Assembly: GCA_964020085.1 (NCBI GenBank)
Contig: OZ026598.1
Span: forward strand, 21,515,129-21,579,128
Length of the DNA: 64,000 nucleotides
From: Micromussa lordhowensis
Lineage: Eukaryota > Cnidaria > Anthozoa > Scleractinia > Lobophylliidae
Reading direction: 5' to 3'
The notes below the pieces were generated by a model that saw only the letters and a program-made list of their open reading frames with translations, did no database searches and was not told where the DNA came from. Within the stretch, counting starts at the first letter, position 1. Each line of letters starts with the position of its first letter. A program made the translations under genes and the position numbers. This document shows positions 37,501-52,300 of this stretch, in pieces.

Positions 37501-40500
37501 CAGACGAGACTCGCTATAACGAGCTTTTGTTTGTAGTGGATTTTAGAATGGTTAGTAATAGGAAACTTGCTTAAATTAATCTCTTAATAATTTCCAATAA
37601 TTGTAACCTTAGTCGGCAGTAGAGTTTTAATCCTAGTTTTTGTTTTAAACCTTACTTTTAGCCTTACGTTTTTAACTTTTATCATTTCTGTATTTTTAGA
37701 CTTTTAATGTACATTTTAGACTTTTATTTACGGAGGACCCTCCTGAAAACCACCTCAAGGTGATTGGAGACCTCCTCGTAAAATATTTGTTCATTATTAT
37801 TATTATTATTATTATTAATAATAATCGATAATTATTATTTACTTTGTCCTGTCTTAACCAGTTTGGCATAAATATAGTGTATATTGGAATTCTAGCAATA
37901 AGAAAATAAATACTTCCAGCTGTAGTTTTCTTTCTATTCTAGATGGTAACGATGCTCTTAAACTCCGAATATTTTTTGGCAATGTTTTGAAAATAGTCCT
38001 TTTTGGCATGACATTAATCGTGATAATTTTTTTCGTTCCATCGTGTGTCTATTTCCTAAAGAGGCGTGTTGAACCAACGTAAAGTTGGATTATATTTGAA
38101 AATATTATTGCTATATCTGCATACGGCACGAGTATAGCGAATTTCTTCTAAAGCGACGAGGCCAGAGCACGAGTTTTATTGTTGACGAGTATTTTGGAGC
38201 CATATTCTGATTTATATTTTGACTTCTAAACTAGTAAGTATTAAGGATACCTGAGTAAATTAATTAATTGTTCTACAATTAACTTTAAAATCGCCTGAAA
38301 AAATATTTACTATTTTACTTTCATTTGCCACGCAGTACAATGCATACAACAATGACACCAACGTCATTAAAGACCGAGTGATGGCTTTAGCGAATGCCGT
38401 TGATGCGGTAAGTAATGTCAGAAAACCAAATATCAAGCCAAGGCACGATGTTTTATGTCTATAAATTGACCTGTTGTAGTCAAGGAGCATATTTGTTAAT
38501 CCGATGGTGGTCTGTCATTTGACAACAGGCAATCATGTTGAAGAGCGTTGTCTGTCCGCGAGTACAAAGGACTGATCGCATTCTCGAATATTTCCTGTTG
38601 CTTTCACCATTACCGCGAGTATAGAGCTCCCGAATTCAGTTAAGTTTAATGTATCAGCATAAACACCAATTAGTATAGCGTCAATATTTACTTTGTTATT
38701 TAATTGACGCCTTTGTTCACTTCTGACGTCATCACCTTTGACCAAAATTGGCATCACTTACACTCAAGTTCTAGAGGAGGAAAAGATCTTTTCAATGATA
38801 CCCAGATCGGAGTGATTGATCAGTCAATTGAGCGTGAAATATGTACGAAAATGCTTAAAAATGTTGGTGAAAACCCGGAGCAAAATTTCCCTCTACTATA
38901 CTTGGCTACTAAGTGGTAAGAATTTCCCGTCTCGATGATGCTTTCTCGGGAATTCTGAACTGGAAGTAAGCAAAGTAGTAAGTCAACAACTGCAGCAAAA
39001 AGATGAAAAAGGAGAAAAAGGAAAGGCGAAAACAAAGATTAAACAATCCCGAAGAATTTGGATTTCTGTGCATGCACGAGCGAAAATCTCACAAAACGCG
39101 ATGCTAGTGGAGAGAAAGGCATGCGATTTTGTTGCAAATACCTTTTCGAGTAGATTGGAGCTAATTTAGTTCATGTCCAGGTTTAAATTGTCCAAAATGT
39201 TCCAAAAAATATCTGTCAATGGGTTAAGCCTCGGATTTACAAGCGTAATAAAACGCCCACCGTGGTACAAGGAATGGGCGATTGGAAACCCCTTAGGTTT
39301 TCGCTTTTTAAAAAAGATACCTTAAAATGACTTTGCAGCCAGTATATAGTTATCAGCAGCTTGCTCTATAGGATGAGATATTTGTTGTTAATTAAGACGT
39401 CATAACATCCACCATTTGGTTTCTCTGTTGAAAAAATCCAAAATTAATAATGCGAAGTATAAAAAATACGAAGTCTGCAATGATACTCAGTTAAGAGGAT
39501 AGTAAATTTATCCGGTTATAATTCTTGGTGAGCCTGCGGTGATAGACATTCATATTGTTGTAGAACATTTGTGAGGATTGGGAAAGATCCATATGTGTAC
39601 AGTAACAGTAAACCGACAAGCCGATGATAAAAAGTGCAATTGCAATTGGGAAAGAATGCACTGGCCATACGTCGGATTGGGTTTCAAAGTCTGGCCAATT
39701 TAGGCAATACGATTCATATTTCGAGAGTCCCATTAAATTCACACTATTAGTATTAGTATTATTAGTGTTGTTCCTTTAGTCCATCAATTTTCCCTTTGTC
39801 CATCAAAGTTTGTGTCAGCTATCGCCCATGCTAACAATTAATGATAATAGCATTTAAGCTAACTTCAGAAACAAACAACTTCCTTCTCGTAATGATGCCG
39901 AATACCTGTGATTTCTTCTTATTTCTCCTCGGTGAAGATTTATCAACGAATAAACATCAGAGTAGTTACGACAGCACTGGAAATCTGGACAAATGGCGAT
40001 CCTTACGAACGCAATTCTTTGGGAGGACCTGACTTGAGATTGTTTAACAAATATCGAGTAGAATTGAAGAGAAAGATTCCTCACGACAATGCGCAGTTAC
40101 TAAGGTAAGAAATTACTGCTTTTCTTCGTTGAACTTTTGCAGAACCAAAATCAAGACCAGCAGATTCGAACGAAAAGTAATATCTGGTACTTCCATAAAT
40201 TCGTTTAAGCCGATAAAAGTTACGTCTTTAAGCATTGCTTTATGTACGTCAAATCTTAATATAACATCAAGGTCAAGAGCCCTCTTACTGAAATTTGTAG
40301 ACATCGTTACTAATATTTTTTGTTACTGAATCAGCAAATGTCACCGGATATGAAAAAACTTTCATTCGCAGTATAAGCGAGAAAAAAGACTTTAATACAT
40401 ATCGCTAAATGGGGTTGATTAATGTTCGCTTTTATAAATTCAAGAGGCCTTTCCTACTATTTTCATCAACTGCAAATCTTGCTACGAATGGTGAATTGAC

Positions 40501-43500
40501 GTTCACTTGTGTTAACGTGCTTTGAATGTGTTGTAGTTATACCATACTCTCTCTCTCTCTTCACTGAGAGATGCCATGGCCCATCGGAGTCATGTATCCA
40601 TCGGTTTAAATGATTAATTAATATTTTTGCAATATTTTCGTTTCAGTGCATGGGGTTGGTCAGATTGTGCAGGAATGGCTTATGTATTTGGAATGTGTGG
40701 TTCTGTGTCATCTGGGGTTAACCATGTAAGTTAACAATGTACCTAATCGCAGTGTAAACTTGAAATAAATAATTAGCTGATTTTAGTTGAAAAGAAGTCA
40801 GTCTCCATGATTGATTTTTGTATTATCTCTGATTGGTTGGGAAGTGACGCTAGTTTTTTTTGTGAGCCAATCGTTAAGCGTAGTTATGTAGCAACGATGC
40901 AAATCATCAAGCTACTTCAGACACTCAAGTAACAGCCTCCGCTGAATATCGTTTTGACACTAAATACGAAATATCATAATCCTGGATTTCTTTTTTAATG
41001 AGTGTATAATTAACTTTGTCACTTCATAAAAACACTTCTGAAAGTTTGACTGAAAATCACGTGCTTATTTTTGACTGCTGTCTCTTGTAGTGGGACTTTG
41101 GAAGTATCATTGGACCTTACGTGGTCGTTGCTCATGAGATGGGTCACAACTTCGGATTTAGTCATGACACAGGTGAAGAAGCTAGACGATAACACGTTTT
41201 TCCACACAATATAGTAAGATCAGAAGCTTGGAACTTTACTTGTCCTGAGTTTCCACAGGGAAAAGGCTAAAGTGCGACGATTAACACCATGCCTCTTATT
41301 TTATGCCACCTTCATCTTTCCTGTGGCAATGTGCAGTATTATTAGTGGTCAAATAAATATTATATAGACCCTATTCATAAATGGCTGCCAATTTAAATTT
41401 TGTTTTGTATGCATTTAAATCAGCCCAACTAACCTCGTTTGAGAGTACAAATTCTTTTGAATTATCAACTCAAATCGAGATAGTAGGGCTAATTTTATTA
41501 CTAACAAAATAATTTTTAATTGACAGCCATTTATGAATGAGGTCTATTAATTTACCATATTGTCGTTCTCTAATTAGTGGTGTTATTGATGTTTATCTAT
41601 TTGTTTTTTTTAGGATCCTGCAAGTGTTTAACTCCAAGGGGATGCATCATGGGCGGACATAAGTAAGTAATAACATGAAAAAAATAAATAAACATGGAAT
41701 ACTGGATACATGAAGGTTCGTTCTTTTCAGATAAAAGTAAAATGTCAACATTTTAAGGGTTTAACGAACGACAGTCTATTTTAAATTCATTATAACTATG
41801 TTAACTATGAGAGCCAAAACTGCTAAAAGTAACGATGGAATTATTCATTTGAGTACAATGATTGCGACCTTATATCTTGTATAAGAATTGCATACCACTA
41901 AAATTGCTTCGATATAATAGTCAACAATGTAATTTGTTCACAGGACTAGAGTTCCAGGATTTTCTAACTGCAGTATGAACTCACTAAAAAGACTCAATGA
42001 TTGGTGTCTGTATAACGTGCCGACTAAGGTATCTTTACTAAGTGGTATCCTCAAATTCTAAGTGTATTGTGTGTACGTAAGCTATCACTTCGGAATGTAC
42101 ATATATGTTTCTTCTTCATATATTTTAAAACTTGGAACTGTAATGACTTTCGCTATTAGCAAACGTTAAAAGTTTTCTACCCTATAATTCTTTAGAAAAT
42201 AGCGCAAAGAAAATACGCGCCCTGATTGGTTAATATAGCTCCATAGAAACACAGAACTAGCACAAGTTGTTGACGTAATAATGGCGCAAACTTTGCATTT
42301 TGATAATCAAATTAAAAAGGTTGTTTTCTTTAGTTTTAGTCGCGGTACTTTCTAAAAGAAACAGAAAACGTGTCCTCCGCGTTTCTATGGAGTTTACAGA
42401 AACACTCGTGAAAGTTTGGGAGAACTCGAAAAAGCTGTGTTTCTATAACTCGCCAGAAACACGGTATATGTTTATATCTTTATTTCTTGAATAAAATCAT
42501 ATTAAGCGGTGTCTATCTTGATAAGAAAATTTATAATCAAGCAACCGCACAATGATCCTGTTGATATAAGTTGGATCAATAGTGATCTAATCGAAAATAA
42601 AAATATAGAACAGAGACCGATACAACGCTAGGATTATTTTTTATCGGTCTCTGCTTTTATGTTCTCCTATATTGATGCTGTATTCAGCAGAGGAGTTTAG
42701 ACTCTCTAGAATATCGTATCAGATCATATTAATACTATACATATATGCGTGAACGAAAAATGGACCACAAACAAACAAAATAAACAAAAACAAAACCATC
42801 TCGCTTTAATGACTGGGCAAAACTCTGAACCTTTATAAAATCGCGCCATTGAACCTCGCAATCTCAAAATCGTCAGTGTTTTTACAGTACCTCGTATAGT
42901 AAAAGCTTTAATCCTAGTTAAAAAAGCTTTCCATTTCTTAGAAAAATTTTGCGTTTTCAATTTTACATTGACTAACAAAATCACTACTTTTTATTATAGC
43001 CTATAAGAAGTGTTTGTGGGAACGGAATACGTGAAGAAGAAGAGGAATGCGACTGCGGTACTCCTGAGGTTTGTTTACTTGAAGCAAACGTCCTGGCAAT
43101 GCCAACCAAGTTTTTCTTGCATGGGTGTCACAAAAGAAAGCGCCCCGTGCTCAACAAAAATGACTCGAGAATAACCCTATTTGCACCAAATTACGGTGTT
43201 ATCATGTTTCTGAACATCTTGCTGCCTCATGCTGGCTTAGCGACAGCGCAAGAAATTGCTCGAACAGTAGTGATGTAAGTGAAAATGTCCCTACAAGTAA
43301 AGCTGAGAAGACATATAGGTAAAGGTAAGGTATTGTAACCCTACCATTTAGGTTCCTCTCCCATTCAGCACTAAAGTAACTTAACTTCTGGAAGAATGTT
43401 TACGCAAAACAAGTATCCGTAAGGTTAAAATTAATTATGTAATTTAGTAATATAGTCAAGCAATATTGACCAAACCCGGTTACTCTTTCGCCTTAGATTA

Positions 43501-46293
43501 ATCAAGGAGAGAGCGAGTTACCAGAAAGCCATGTCTTCATAGGCTGCTTTTTCTCTTCAATAGCAAGTACTTGGTCTGACAATATAGCTGTTATTATAGT
43601 TAAAGAAGGTTTATTTTGTTGTCCTCAGATATGTATGACTAAAGATCCCTGTTGTGAACCCCATCAATGTGTTCTCAAAACGGAATCACAGTGCAGTGAC
43701 CTACATCACGTGTGTTGCAAGAACTGCTTGGTAAGATAGTAATTTACAAAATTAACTGTACCGAGGAAGCCCACGACACAAGCAACAGCAGAAGCAGTGC
43801 AAAAGTTTTGTGTTTGTTCTTATGCTTATGTCAAGTAAGAAAGCACGTCTGCAAGTATGATCTTGAACATAAGCGAACTTCCGCCTTGTTGTTTCACTGT
43901 ATCTACGAGGTACGTAACAGAAAATAAGGAAATTATCCACGCTGTACATTCCTATGTGATATCCTTGTGTTGCTGGAGTCCTCACTATCGTTACGCTTAT
44001 GCTTTTGCTTATGTCGTAGTGAAACTGACCAGGCTTAAATTTCCCATAACCTTCGTTGTTTTGCTAACTCTGCACATCCCCTAAAGAGCTCCTAGGCAAT
44101 CAATATGATTTTTGTTTTTTTAAACAAAAAGTTGTTTTTAAGACTCTTTAGTGCGTATTTTCGCGATAACCTCACGCTGAGTAATGTGGCTGACGGTCTT
44201 ATACAAGGTAGATAAATGATCCGCTTTGAATTAACAGAAGGCATTGTATTTACAAAACAAAGGATAATAGTGAGTGCTGGCATCATGTTGTCCTTTCAAT
44301 GCATGTTTCAGCACCTCTTCTCCAAGATTTTGGGCGAACTGAAAGACATTTATAGGCTATAGGCACTAAACTGTGCAAAGCATAATAGCCGACACTGTTC
44401 CATATAACTTTTATTAGATTGGGTCTGAGATGGATCTCAACCATTGCGGATACTATTTTCACATAACTTGGCTCATATCTCCTATCAGCTGTCTACTTGA
44501 AGTTAAAAGCTCTTAACCTGGTTTCATTACTTAATTGGAATGGTGTTTGTCAGCCTGTTATTGACACTATAATGTCTCACATAGTAACAAGCTCCTTCGG
44601 AGTTTTCCATGACAATTGTTTTTCAGTTTAAGAAACAAGGATCCTTATGCCGCGAAGTGAAAACAGATTGCGACGTGCCAGAATATTGCCCTGGTGACTC
44701 GAATGACGTAAGTAGCTAGGGATAGTAAGAGTTAGATAACTGTGCTATCAGACCTACTTATTTTCATGTGTTACTCTGTGTGCTGGTTGTTTACAGCAAT
44801 ACCAAGACGGTTTAAGGATAGTCCAGGTTGGAGCAAACCTGAGAGTAGAGCGCATGAAGGCTCTACGGGTAGTAGGGGAAGAGAGGGCGGGAATTAAATA
44901 TTACGTTTCAGTATAATTACTCAGGTGGTTGTAGAAATTCGTGCACTCTCATTGGTCGAGAATGGCGTCATATTCCGCTATATTCACCTCCGCCTAATTT
45001 TCAAAATGGCTGCCACGCGCTTTGTCGATGTATCTGAAGAAGAAATTAGTATAACTTCCAAGAAACACCAAAGGATCGAGATGACATAAGTTTTAATATT
45101 AGGCGGATTGTCTTCCCTCATGCTAGAGATTGTTTAGTTTTGCTGATAATGTTTGTCTTCTCAAATCTCAGTGTCCAGAGGATACTTATATCGTCGATGG
45201 ATATCCATGCAATCAAACGGAAACGGTACGTTTAACGGGCAAATACTTCGAGTTTTTTTCTGAAAAAAAAAAAAAAGGGTCAATGAAATGCCGCCGTTGA
45301 TGTAATAATGGCGAATTAACTCTTAACTTGAGGTGAAGGCTTAGATTGCTTTGGCGGTGATTTCAAACTTTCCTAATATTGACTTTGTCAATATTCCTAA
45401 AAATTATCAAGTAGCGTTTTGGTTATCGAGTGTTTAGTTATGGAATTTAACGTCTCTATGGAAACCACGTTCCAAAGCTTACTGTTGTATTAGAAGCTTA
45501 GATTTAAGTTTTACCGAGATTATGAATTTTATAAATATGTGATTTTAAAGACTGCAAATCTTCAAATATCAAACTTTATCTGCTGTTATAGCGTTAATAA
45601 GACGTTTTGGTGTGAACTGTAATCTAGATATAAATTTAGGGCAAATTTGGCCAACAAGTCTGACATCGGGTATAGAATTACCTACTCAGTTTTGATTTGA
45701 GAAGGGCAAATGTATCTGAGGAGTTTAAAAGGCGTGTTATGGTAGAAAAACGACCGCATTTTAAACTGAGAAAAGTTAAACCCGGATTTCGAGCTCTGTC
45801 TCCTTTGCTTCCCTGGTCGTTGAAGAGAGATCCTGGTCTCAGCTGGTCACGTGACCTTTCAGAATCTGGGTGGACAAGATATCTATTGGGTGGGAGGTGT
45901 GGGTTTCAAATCCTCGAGCAATAGGGGAATCCTTCTTTACAATATTTGCCTCATTAGCATAAGCAATTCAGTTTCTGATGGAGCTACAAATAAATCAGTT
46001 CTGAATATTGAAAGGTCATAGTACGATTAACTCTGCCAGTGAATATGGGCCTGATGTATTGAATACTTTTTGTGCAACACGGGTTTAAAAACTCAAAATT
46101 TAACAAAGAATTTATGAGCTCATTAGCGCCTTTGCCACCCAGAAATTTTGCAGTTTTTGAAAGACAATTTCTCCTTGAATATTACACCCAAAGAGCTAAA
46201 AATTTCACCATGTACTAAGTTTTACTAGTTCTTTAGCTGCCTGAAGTCAATTCATATCTAACATGTTTCCTTCTATACGCAAAGCCGTATGCA

Positions 46294-46325
<32 letters not shown>

Positions 46326-49300
46326 TGAATCCGCCTATAGGGTGCTTATAGATAAATTTTAACGAACCTCTAAATCAAAACATATCGAAAATAATATGCG
46401 TTTTTAACCTTGAAGAAACACTATAGCTAGGAACAATAATTTTCCATCCTGGCCATTCTTAAAATTAGGTCATCTGCAGCTTTGATTATGGTGAGCTCTA
46501 AAAATATCATTTTGACCTATTTCTAAAAACTAAAACCATTGCATTTACTTATGACCCAACATGGTTTATCGGGCAAAGTTTGAGAGAGAACTTCCTCCCG
46601 ACCTGAAATGCAGTGATCGCTTTTACACAGATTGCCATTTAATTTTGTTATTTTTTCTAAAAAGGTCATACAAGGCAACACAAACTTCTACAGCGTAAAC
46701 ACTCGAGAGCTGAACCCCCGAATCAGTGCTCGTTATCTTCGTATCAGTCCACAATACTGGTATGGATGGCCATGTCTTCGAACGGAATTCCTCGGCTGCC
46801 CATTGGATGAAGGTAATAAATTATGTTGCACACTCTTCCTGCTTGGTACCTGTTTTGATACAGGATCATTAGGAACACAACAGGGACCATAGCAACCCTT
46901 GTAATGGTGGCATGTGACAATATTTTTAAAAAGTAATGAACTTGTGGTCTTCCAATTTCCAGGAAGTTGTCCATAAAAGAAAAAAAATACAAGAGTCACA
47001 CTTATAAGTTAAGGACACACGCCTTATTGAAATTTTCAAGATGAAATCCAATGCAGTTTATGGAAAGTTAAGTGTAGCAGGAAACTCAATTCCGAGCTTG
47101 AACGTACACCTCGTCAACTTATTACATTCACGCACTGAGGTAAATTATTATTCTGGTATTGTATGGATGTCTTTGGCAGCCGAAAACACGTGATCCAAAT
47201 ATTTGCCGCAACCATCTTCAGTGCAATGAGTCAGTCATAACTCCTGTATTGATTCATTTATGAAGGAAGTTTTGAAGTTACGGAAACCGTTGTGAGTTAC
47301 CTTAATGTGTGCATTTTTTTCTCCTTTTTTGTGTGAAAACGGAGTTGAAATGAATTGACCAGTTTTTCTATAGTCGTGCCACAAACCACAATGACATTAT
47401 GTCGCTAATTAATCCCGCCGTTGAATTCGAAGATAAAAAGGGTGTATTTCTTGATAAATATCAGTTTTGAAACGTACTAATATTTATGCACTAATCGACG
47501 CTGATCAGCAGGTGGTATTTTTGAACAAGTAAAGTAAAATGTGCTCGATTGCTATGACTTCAACAGTAAACCCAGCTGCGCCAACACCACTGATGTCTTA
47601 TGGCTTCGATCTGTGTCTCGCACCTTCCAACAAGACCTGTTCACCCGGAGATAACGACCGTCTAATATACATATCAGGTGGTTCGTGCAGAGAGAGCTAT
47701 CTTCAATTCACGTTGGGCCCAGACGGAGTGTTAACTCACGACTGTAGCGGAAAAATGGTCTGTCCTGAAAATGGCGCAACTCACAACGGTGCAAACATCG
47801 TTGTGAGCAGTACATGCACAATCGAAAACTCCAAGTTTGAACGTACATCAGGTAAACAGAACTCTTCTTTCCTTAAAATTTGAAAACGCCCATTTACCTA
47901 CATGAGAAGAGCTTGCTAGGATTTCATAGTAGTTGTATTCGCCTTGAACATATCTTTACTTGTCTAATAACAACTTACTAATATTATTCCCTGCAGGCGC
48001 CTATCTTAATTGAAGCACGGTTTCATTCGCCTAAGAAATGTGGAGAAAACATTGCACCTTCTCTACTCGATATTGGGGTTGATAATTTCTCCAAAAGTGT
48101 TTTACAAAGTTAGCGTCTCGACCACTGTTATCTAGATGGATTACGTAAGACACGTCAAAGGCTTATGCACCAATCCTTTCTCTAGACTGCAAAACAGTCA
48201 TATTTTTTGCGAACGCGAGCGACGGTAGATATTCGAACGATGCTCATCAGGATCGAGCTGTAGTCTTGTTTGTGCCAAGAAGTCATCAAATCTTTGCGCA
48301 TTCGTCCTATCACGCTTACGGCGCTTCACGCCTTCGAAAAATCAGAAAACGACTGTTTTGCAGTCTATCTTTCTCAGGCTAGCCTGGTAATAATTTTCTT
48401 CTACTTAGTTGTACCCTTGTGCTCCAAAGACGAAAGAATTGAAAGTGTAAAGGCACTAGCCACAAGAGAACTGAGTATATTCTTTAGTATCAGCACGTAT
48501 CCTACAAATATTATGTAGCACAGTTCCTGGCCGCTATTCTCATCGGTTTAAATAGCGAAACTGCCATGCTTCTTTTTGAACAGAAAACAATTGTTTATGT
48601 TGATTCAGTTGTTTGAAATAAACTGACTTTATAGAGATGCAAAGGAGGTATTATACAAAGTATGCCATCGACGTCTCCGCTGGGGCTGCTCAAAAGAGGT
48701 TTATAGAAAGCCTTCAGCGTATCGCTTTTGTTTAAAGCTAGTGTTCCCTGCCTGGTTAGCGTTAGCATCTTATAAGTGGATTTTGGTTTTCATCTTCGAT
48801 TCGATAGGACGGTCTTTGAAGCATGTTAAGACTGGTAAATGTATACACACCAACGGAGCTTGGCCTGGCGTGGGCAGAAACATGGTGCTGTGGTCAGGAT
48901 GCGATGTTCAGAGGCTAGAGATATGGTTCAAGAAACAAGGTAAATCTTTTCTCAGAGATCTTTCCAAAAAAGTTATTGATTCAATTATAGTTTGTGCTCG
49001 CGTGTAAGTTTCACTTTGAACTCCGAATAGTAACTGAAAAAAAACTCTTCCTTTTTGTAAAAACTCTCATTTAACTTTAAGTAGGTCGATTCTTGTTTTA
49101 TTCTTTCGTTGCAAATCTCATATCTAAAGAGTGCATAGAACCGCTTGGAATGCAGAGTGGCGAGATCAAAGATGACCAAATCACAGCCAGCTCATCAAGA
49201 CCAGCAGATCTTCCTCAATATGGACGGTTACATAACACAAAGTACTGGTGTGCGGCAAAGAAAAGTAAAAATGATTATTTTCAAGTTGATCTCGGTCAGG

Positions 49301-52300
49301 TGTGTAACATTAGTAGAGTCCTCTGTACTTTTTGTGTAAACAAATTATTTGATGTGTGTTATGGACTCTTCTATAGAATAGAGGGATGACTTGGTGCCAG
49401 AGAAACCAGAATTCGTGTAATCACTTTCTCTTTAACATGGACACTTCGGTAATACAAAAACTCAGCTATACCACTTAGGTACCCGTATCAAACAGGTACG
49501 ATGTATTTGCATTCAAAACTCATTCTTGCGCATAAATCTCCATCATGAAATCTAAGTACAGGTCTATTTCACCTCCAAAGAACCCGATTGCGGCCTGCTG
49601 AAAGCGATTGTTGGCGCCGACCTTGTTTGCTTTAATTAAACTAAATTAAAAATATTTATTTGCGCTTAAGTGTAAGCTTGCACAATTCAAGAACATGACG
49701 AAGAATGAAACGAAAAAAATGAAGAAAAAGGGGAGTTGTGAAATGAAGGAGATATTTGAAGGATACAGTGTATACAGTATACATCGTACTGCATTGTGTT
49801 TGTACATGTTTGTGGAGACCTTGCATAGAAATTTAAACAAAATGTTTTCAAATCGGCCTTATTTTCACCCCAAAATCATTACATATAGGAAGAAGTCGCT
49901 CTTTACCTACTATGTCCCAAGAATGTAGAAAATTAAAACATTACTTGGTAGTGCAAAATCATCATTGACAGGTCTTCTAAAGCGCTGTAAGGCAATCCTA
50001 AGTCGCCCGCTCAAAGGCTCCTTTTGCGGGACTAAAAAGCACTTTACGATGTACTTGTTATTTGTCTCAAAGGTTTCCATTTTGATAAACTGGCAAATTG
50101 CTTACAATTGTTGCTGTTGTTTCCAATCTTAGGTAAAAACGGTCAACAAAATTTTAATACAAGGACGAGGAAATTGGTACGACTGGGTGACCGGATTTTT
50201 CTTGTACTACAGTGATGATGGTCAGCGGTGGACAGGCTACACAGAGAGCGGAGACAAAAACCACTCAAACGTACGTCATTCAACTTGAATAAGTCAATGT
50301 TTATATTCTCACTTGAAGTGCGACCTGCTTTATTTGTAATCTCGTTTTTTTTTTGTTAGTCTGTTTGTTACCTTGGAAAATGCAGTGAAGTTCACGAAAC
50401 TCAGTGCAAGGACTTATGGGGAGCTAGTAAGTGCCCAGCTTGTCTATATAAGTGATTCTTTGATAACTCTGTGTTTTGCTTGGGATGAAAATTATCTTTG
50501 GTGTTCAGTTGGTTTTAAAAGTTATATACCTGAGTATAGCGATTAAGCCATCTCTCTACGTTTGTTTTTCCCCCTGCACATTGAATATTTAGGTAGCATA
50601 AAAAATAGTATCAAAATAAGTATGCTGTAAACTGTTATAACCAATTATAGCTGCCAAAAACGCTGACAAAGGATGCTATGACAAGCTCAACACTGAAGCT
50701 GCAGGATACGGTACATGCGTTCCAACCGGAAACTCATCATGTGCTGCAAGGTACACGGGACAAATTAATAGTTCAAAACACAACGATCGATTTCTATACC
50801 ACTCCATGCAACTTTACTTTTCATATAACACAAACGAAGGGTTGAGATTCCTGGTTACACACAAAGCCAACGGATCTAAAGCCAACTAAGGGTATCTTGA
50901 GCCATTCCTGGCAATCTATTTTTCTTATATTCTATACACGTACAGGAGACAAACCACAGGTTGTAATAGGCCATTTCTGAGTTACTTTGGGCCTCTGTTT
51001 CAAAACGAGTTCTCGTGTAAAACCTTTGAAATGAAAATAAAATTAATTTGTATGAAAATGAACTTGAAGGGGAAACACGCTTTGATCTGGATGTTTTCGC
51101 CCGAAGACTCGTTTTAACACGGAGGCAAAAGGCAGCTCGGAAAAAGCCTAACGTGCTTTGATCTGACTTAAGAACTAATTCCAATGAAAGTACAATTAAA
51201 ACAACAAATTTAACGAATTGTTTTTCCGTAAGTCAAGTCCAACACTCGTAGGTCCAGGCTAGAAATACATTAGAAGTTCGTAGTCTAAAGGTAGTCTAAG
51301 AAATAGATATCATAATTTACGCTACGAACTAATGCTGATTATGATTAAAATGAACTTGACTGCTTATGGGCGACAGTGAATGAAATTTCGCTTTAAACGA
51401 AATCTCACCGAAACTGTGTCGAAATATCGAAATGCTATTGTCTTCACTCTACGTAGTTTCGTTCTGCTTTGCAAATCTGACTGATTTACCACGAACCCCG
51501 TTATTATGGCACGATTAGCTAAGCACCATAACCATACCATGACAGCAAGTTGAGATAAATTAACTTTTCAAATATTTAGTGATGTCTTGTGTGGCCAGCT
51601 GCAATGTGAAGACAGCAGAAACACTCCTGTGGTAGACTATGGATGGACATACTCCAAGATAGCTTTGGATGACGGAAAGCAATGCAGGTGTGGACTTATG
51701 TTCTGTTTTATATTTTCTACCTTAACTAATGGATGGCATATGTTAAGTGTTTGTGAGAAGAGAGATTCTAGGGGAGAAAACAACAGTTGATCTCGTACGT
51801 TTCTCATCAAAGCAATTCAAGATCTTTCGTTGTGCGACAAAATACTAATTGTTTTCTTTATGCTTCATAATAAATTTTGAACAGTGTGACCATAGTGATG
51901 TTGATCCATTATGTTTTCATGTTCTTTCTTTCCGCAGTGCTGCAACGCTTAAGTCAACGGATAGTATTGGTCAAGGAATGGTTAGAGACGGAACAAAATG
52001 TGGAGCTGACAAGGTGCCAAGGCTATAGGATTTTCATACCAGAACTGGACGGTCACCAAAACCTTATCTTTTGATCCCTGAAGCCACATTTGCTGGCAAT
52101 TGTTGTGACCTTTGTGAAACGGATCTAAGTAAACCTACCAAATCCATACTGACAAATTTTTACCATTTCCTACAAATGAATTTTTGTCGCTGTCCTCCCG
52201 TTTCCGTAGCAACCTTGTTTGTAGCGTGATGTTGTGTTACCAATTCTGAGAATTTTCCGGTTTACGTTTTTGCTTCTTTTATTATTCTCGAGCTTTTAAG

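Larger units (their letters stand above)
31114..44081 (+). repeat. Segmental duplication, copy 2
   Basis: This is the second copy of the segment at 1-12256, in the same orientation. It carries the equivalents of exons 2-17 of the ADAM gene. Differences from copy 1 are scattered substitutions plus a few large insertions or deletions: extra sequence near 32249-32770, 33320-33480, 34413-35135, 36594-36978 and 42446-42973, and sequence missing opposite 974-1509, 2590-2665, 3905-4035, 5157-5805 and 6089-6423 of copy 1. The homology stops at 44081, inside the intron after exon 17. Confidence 0.9.
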
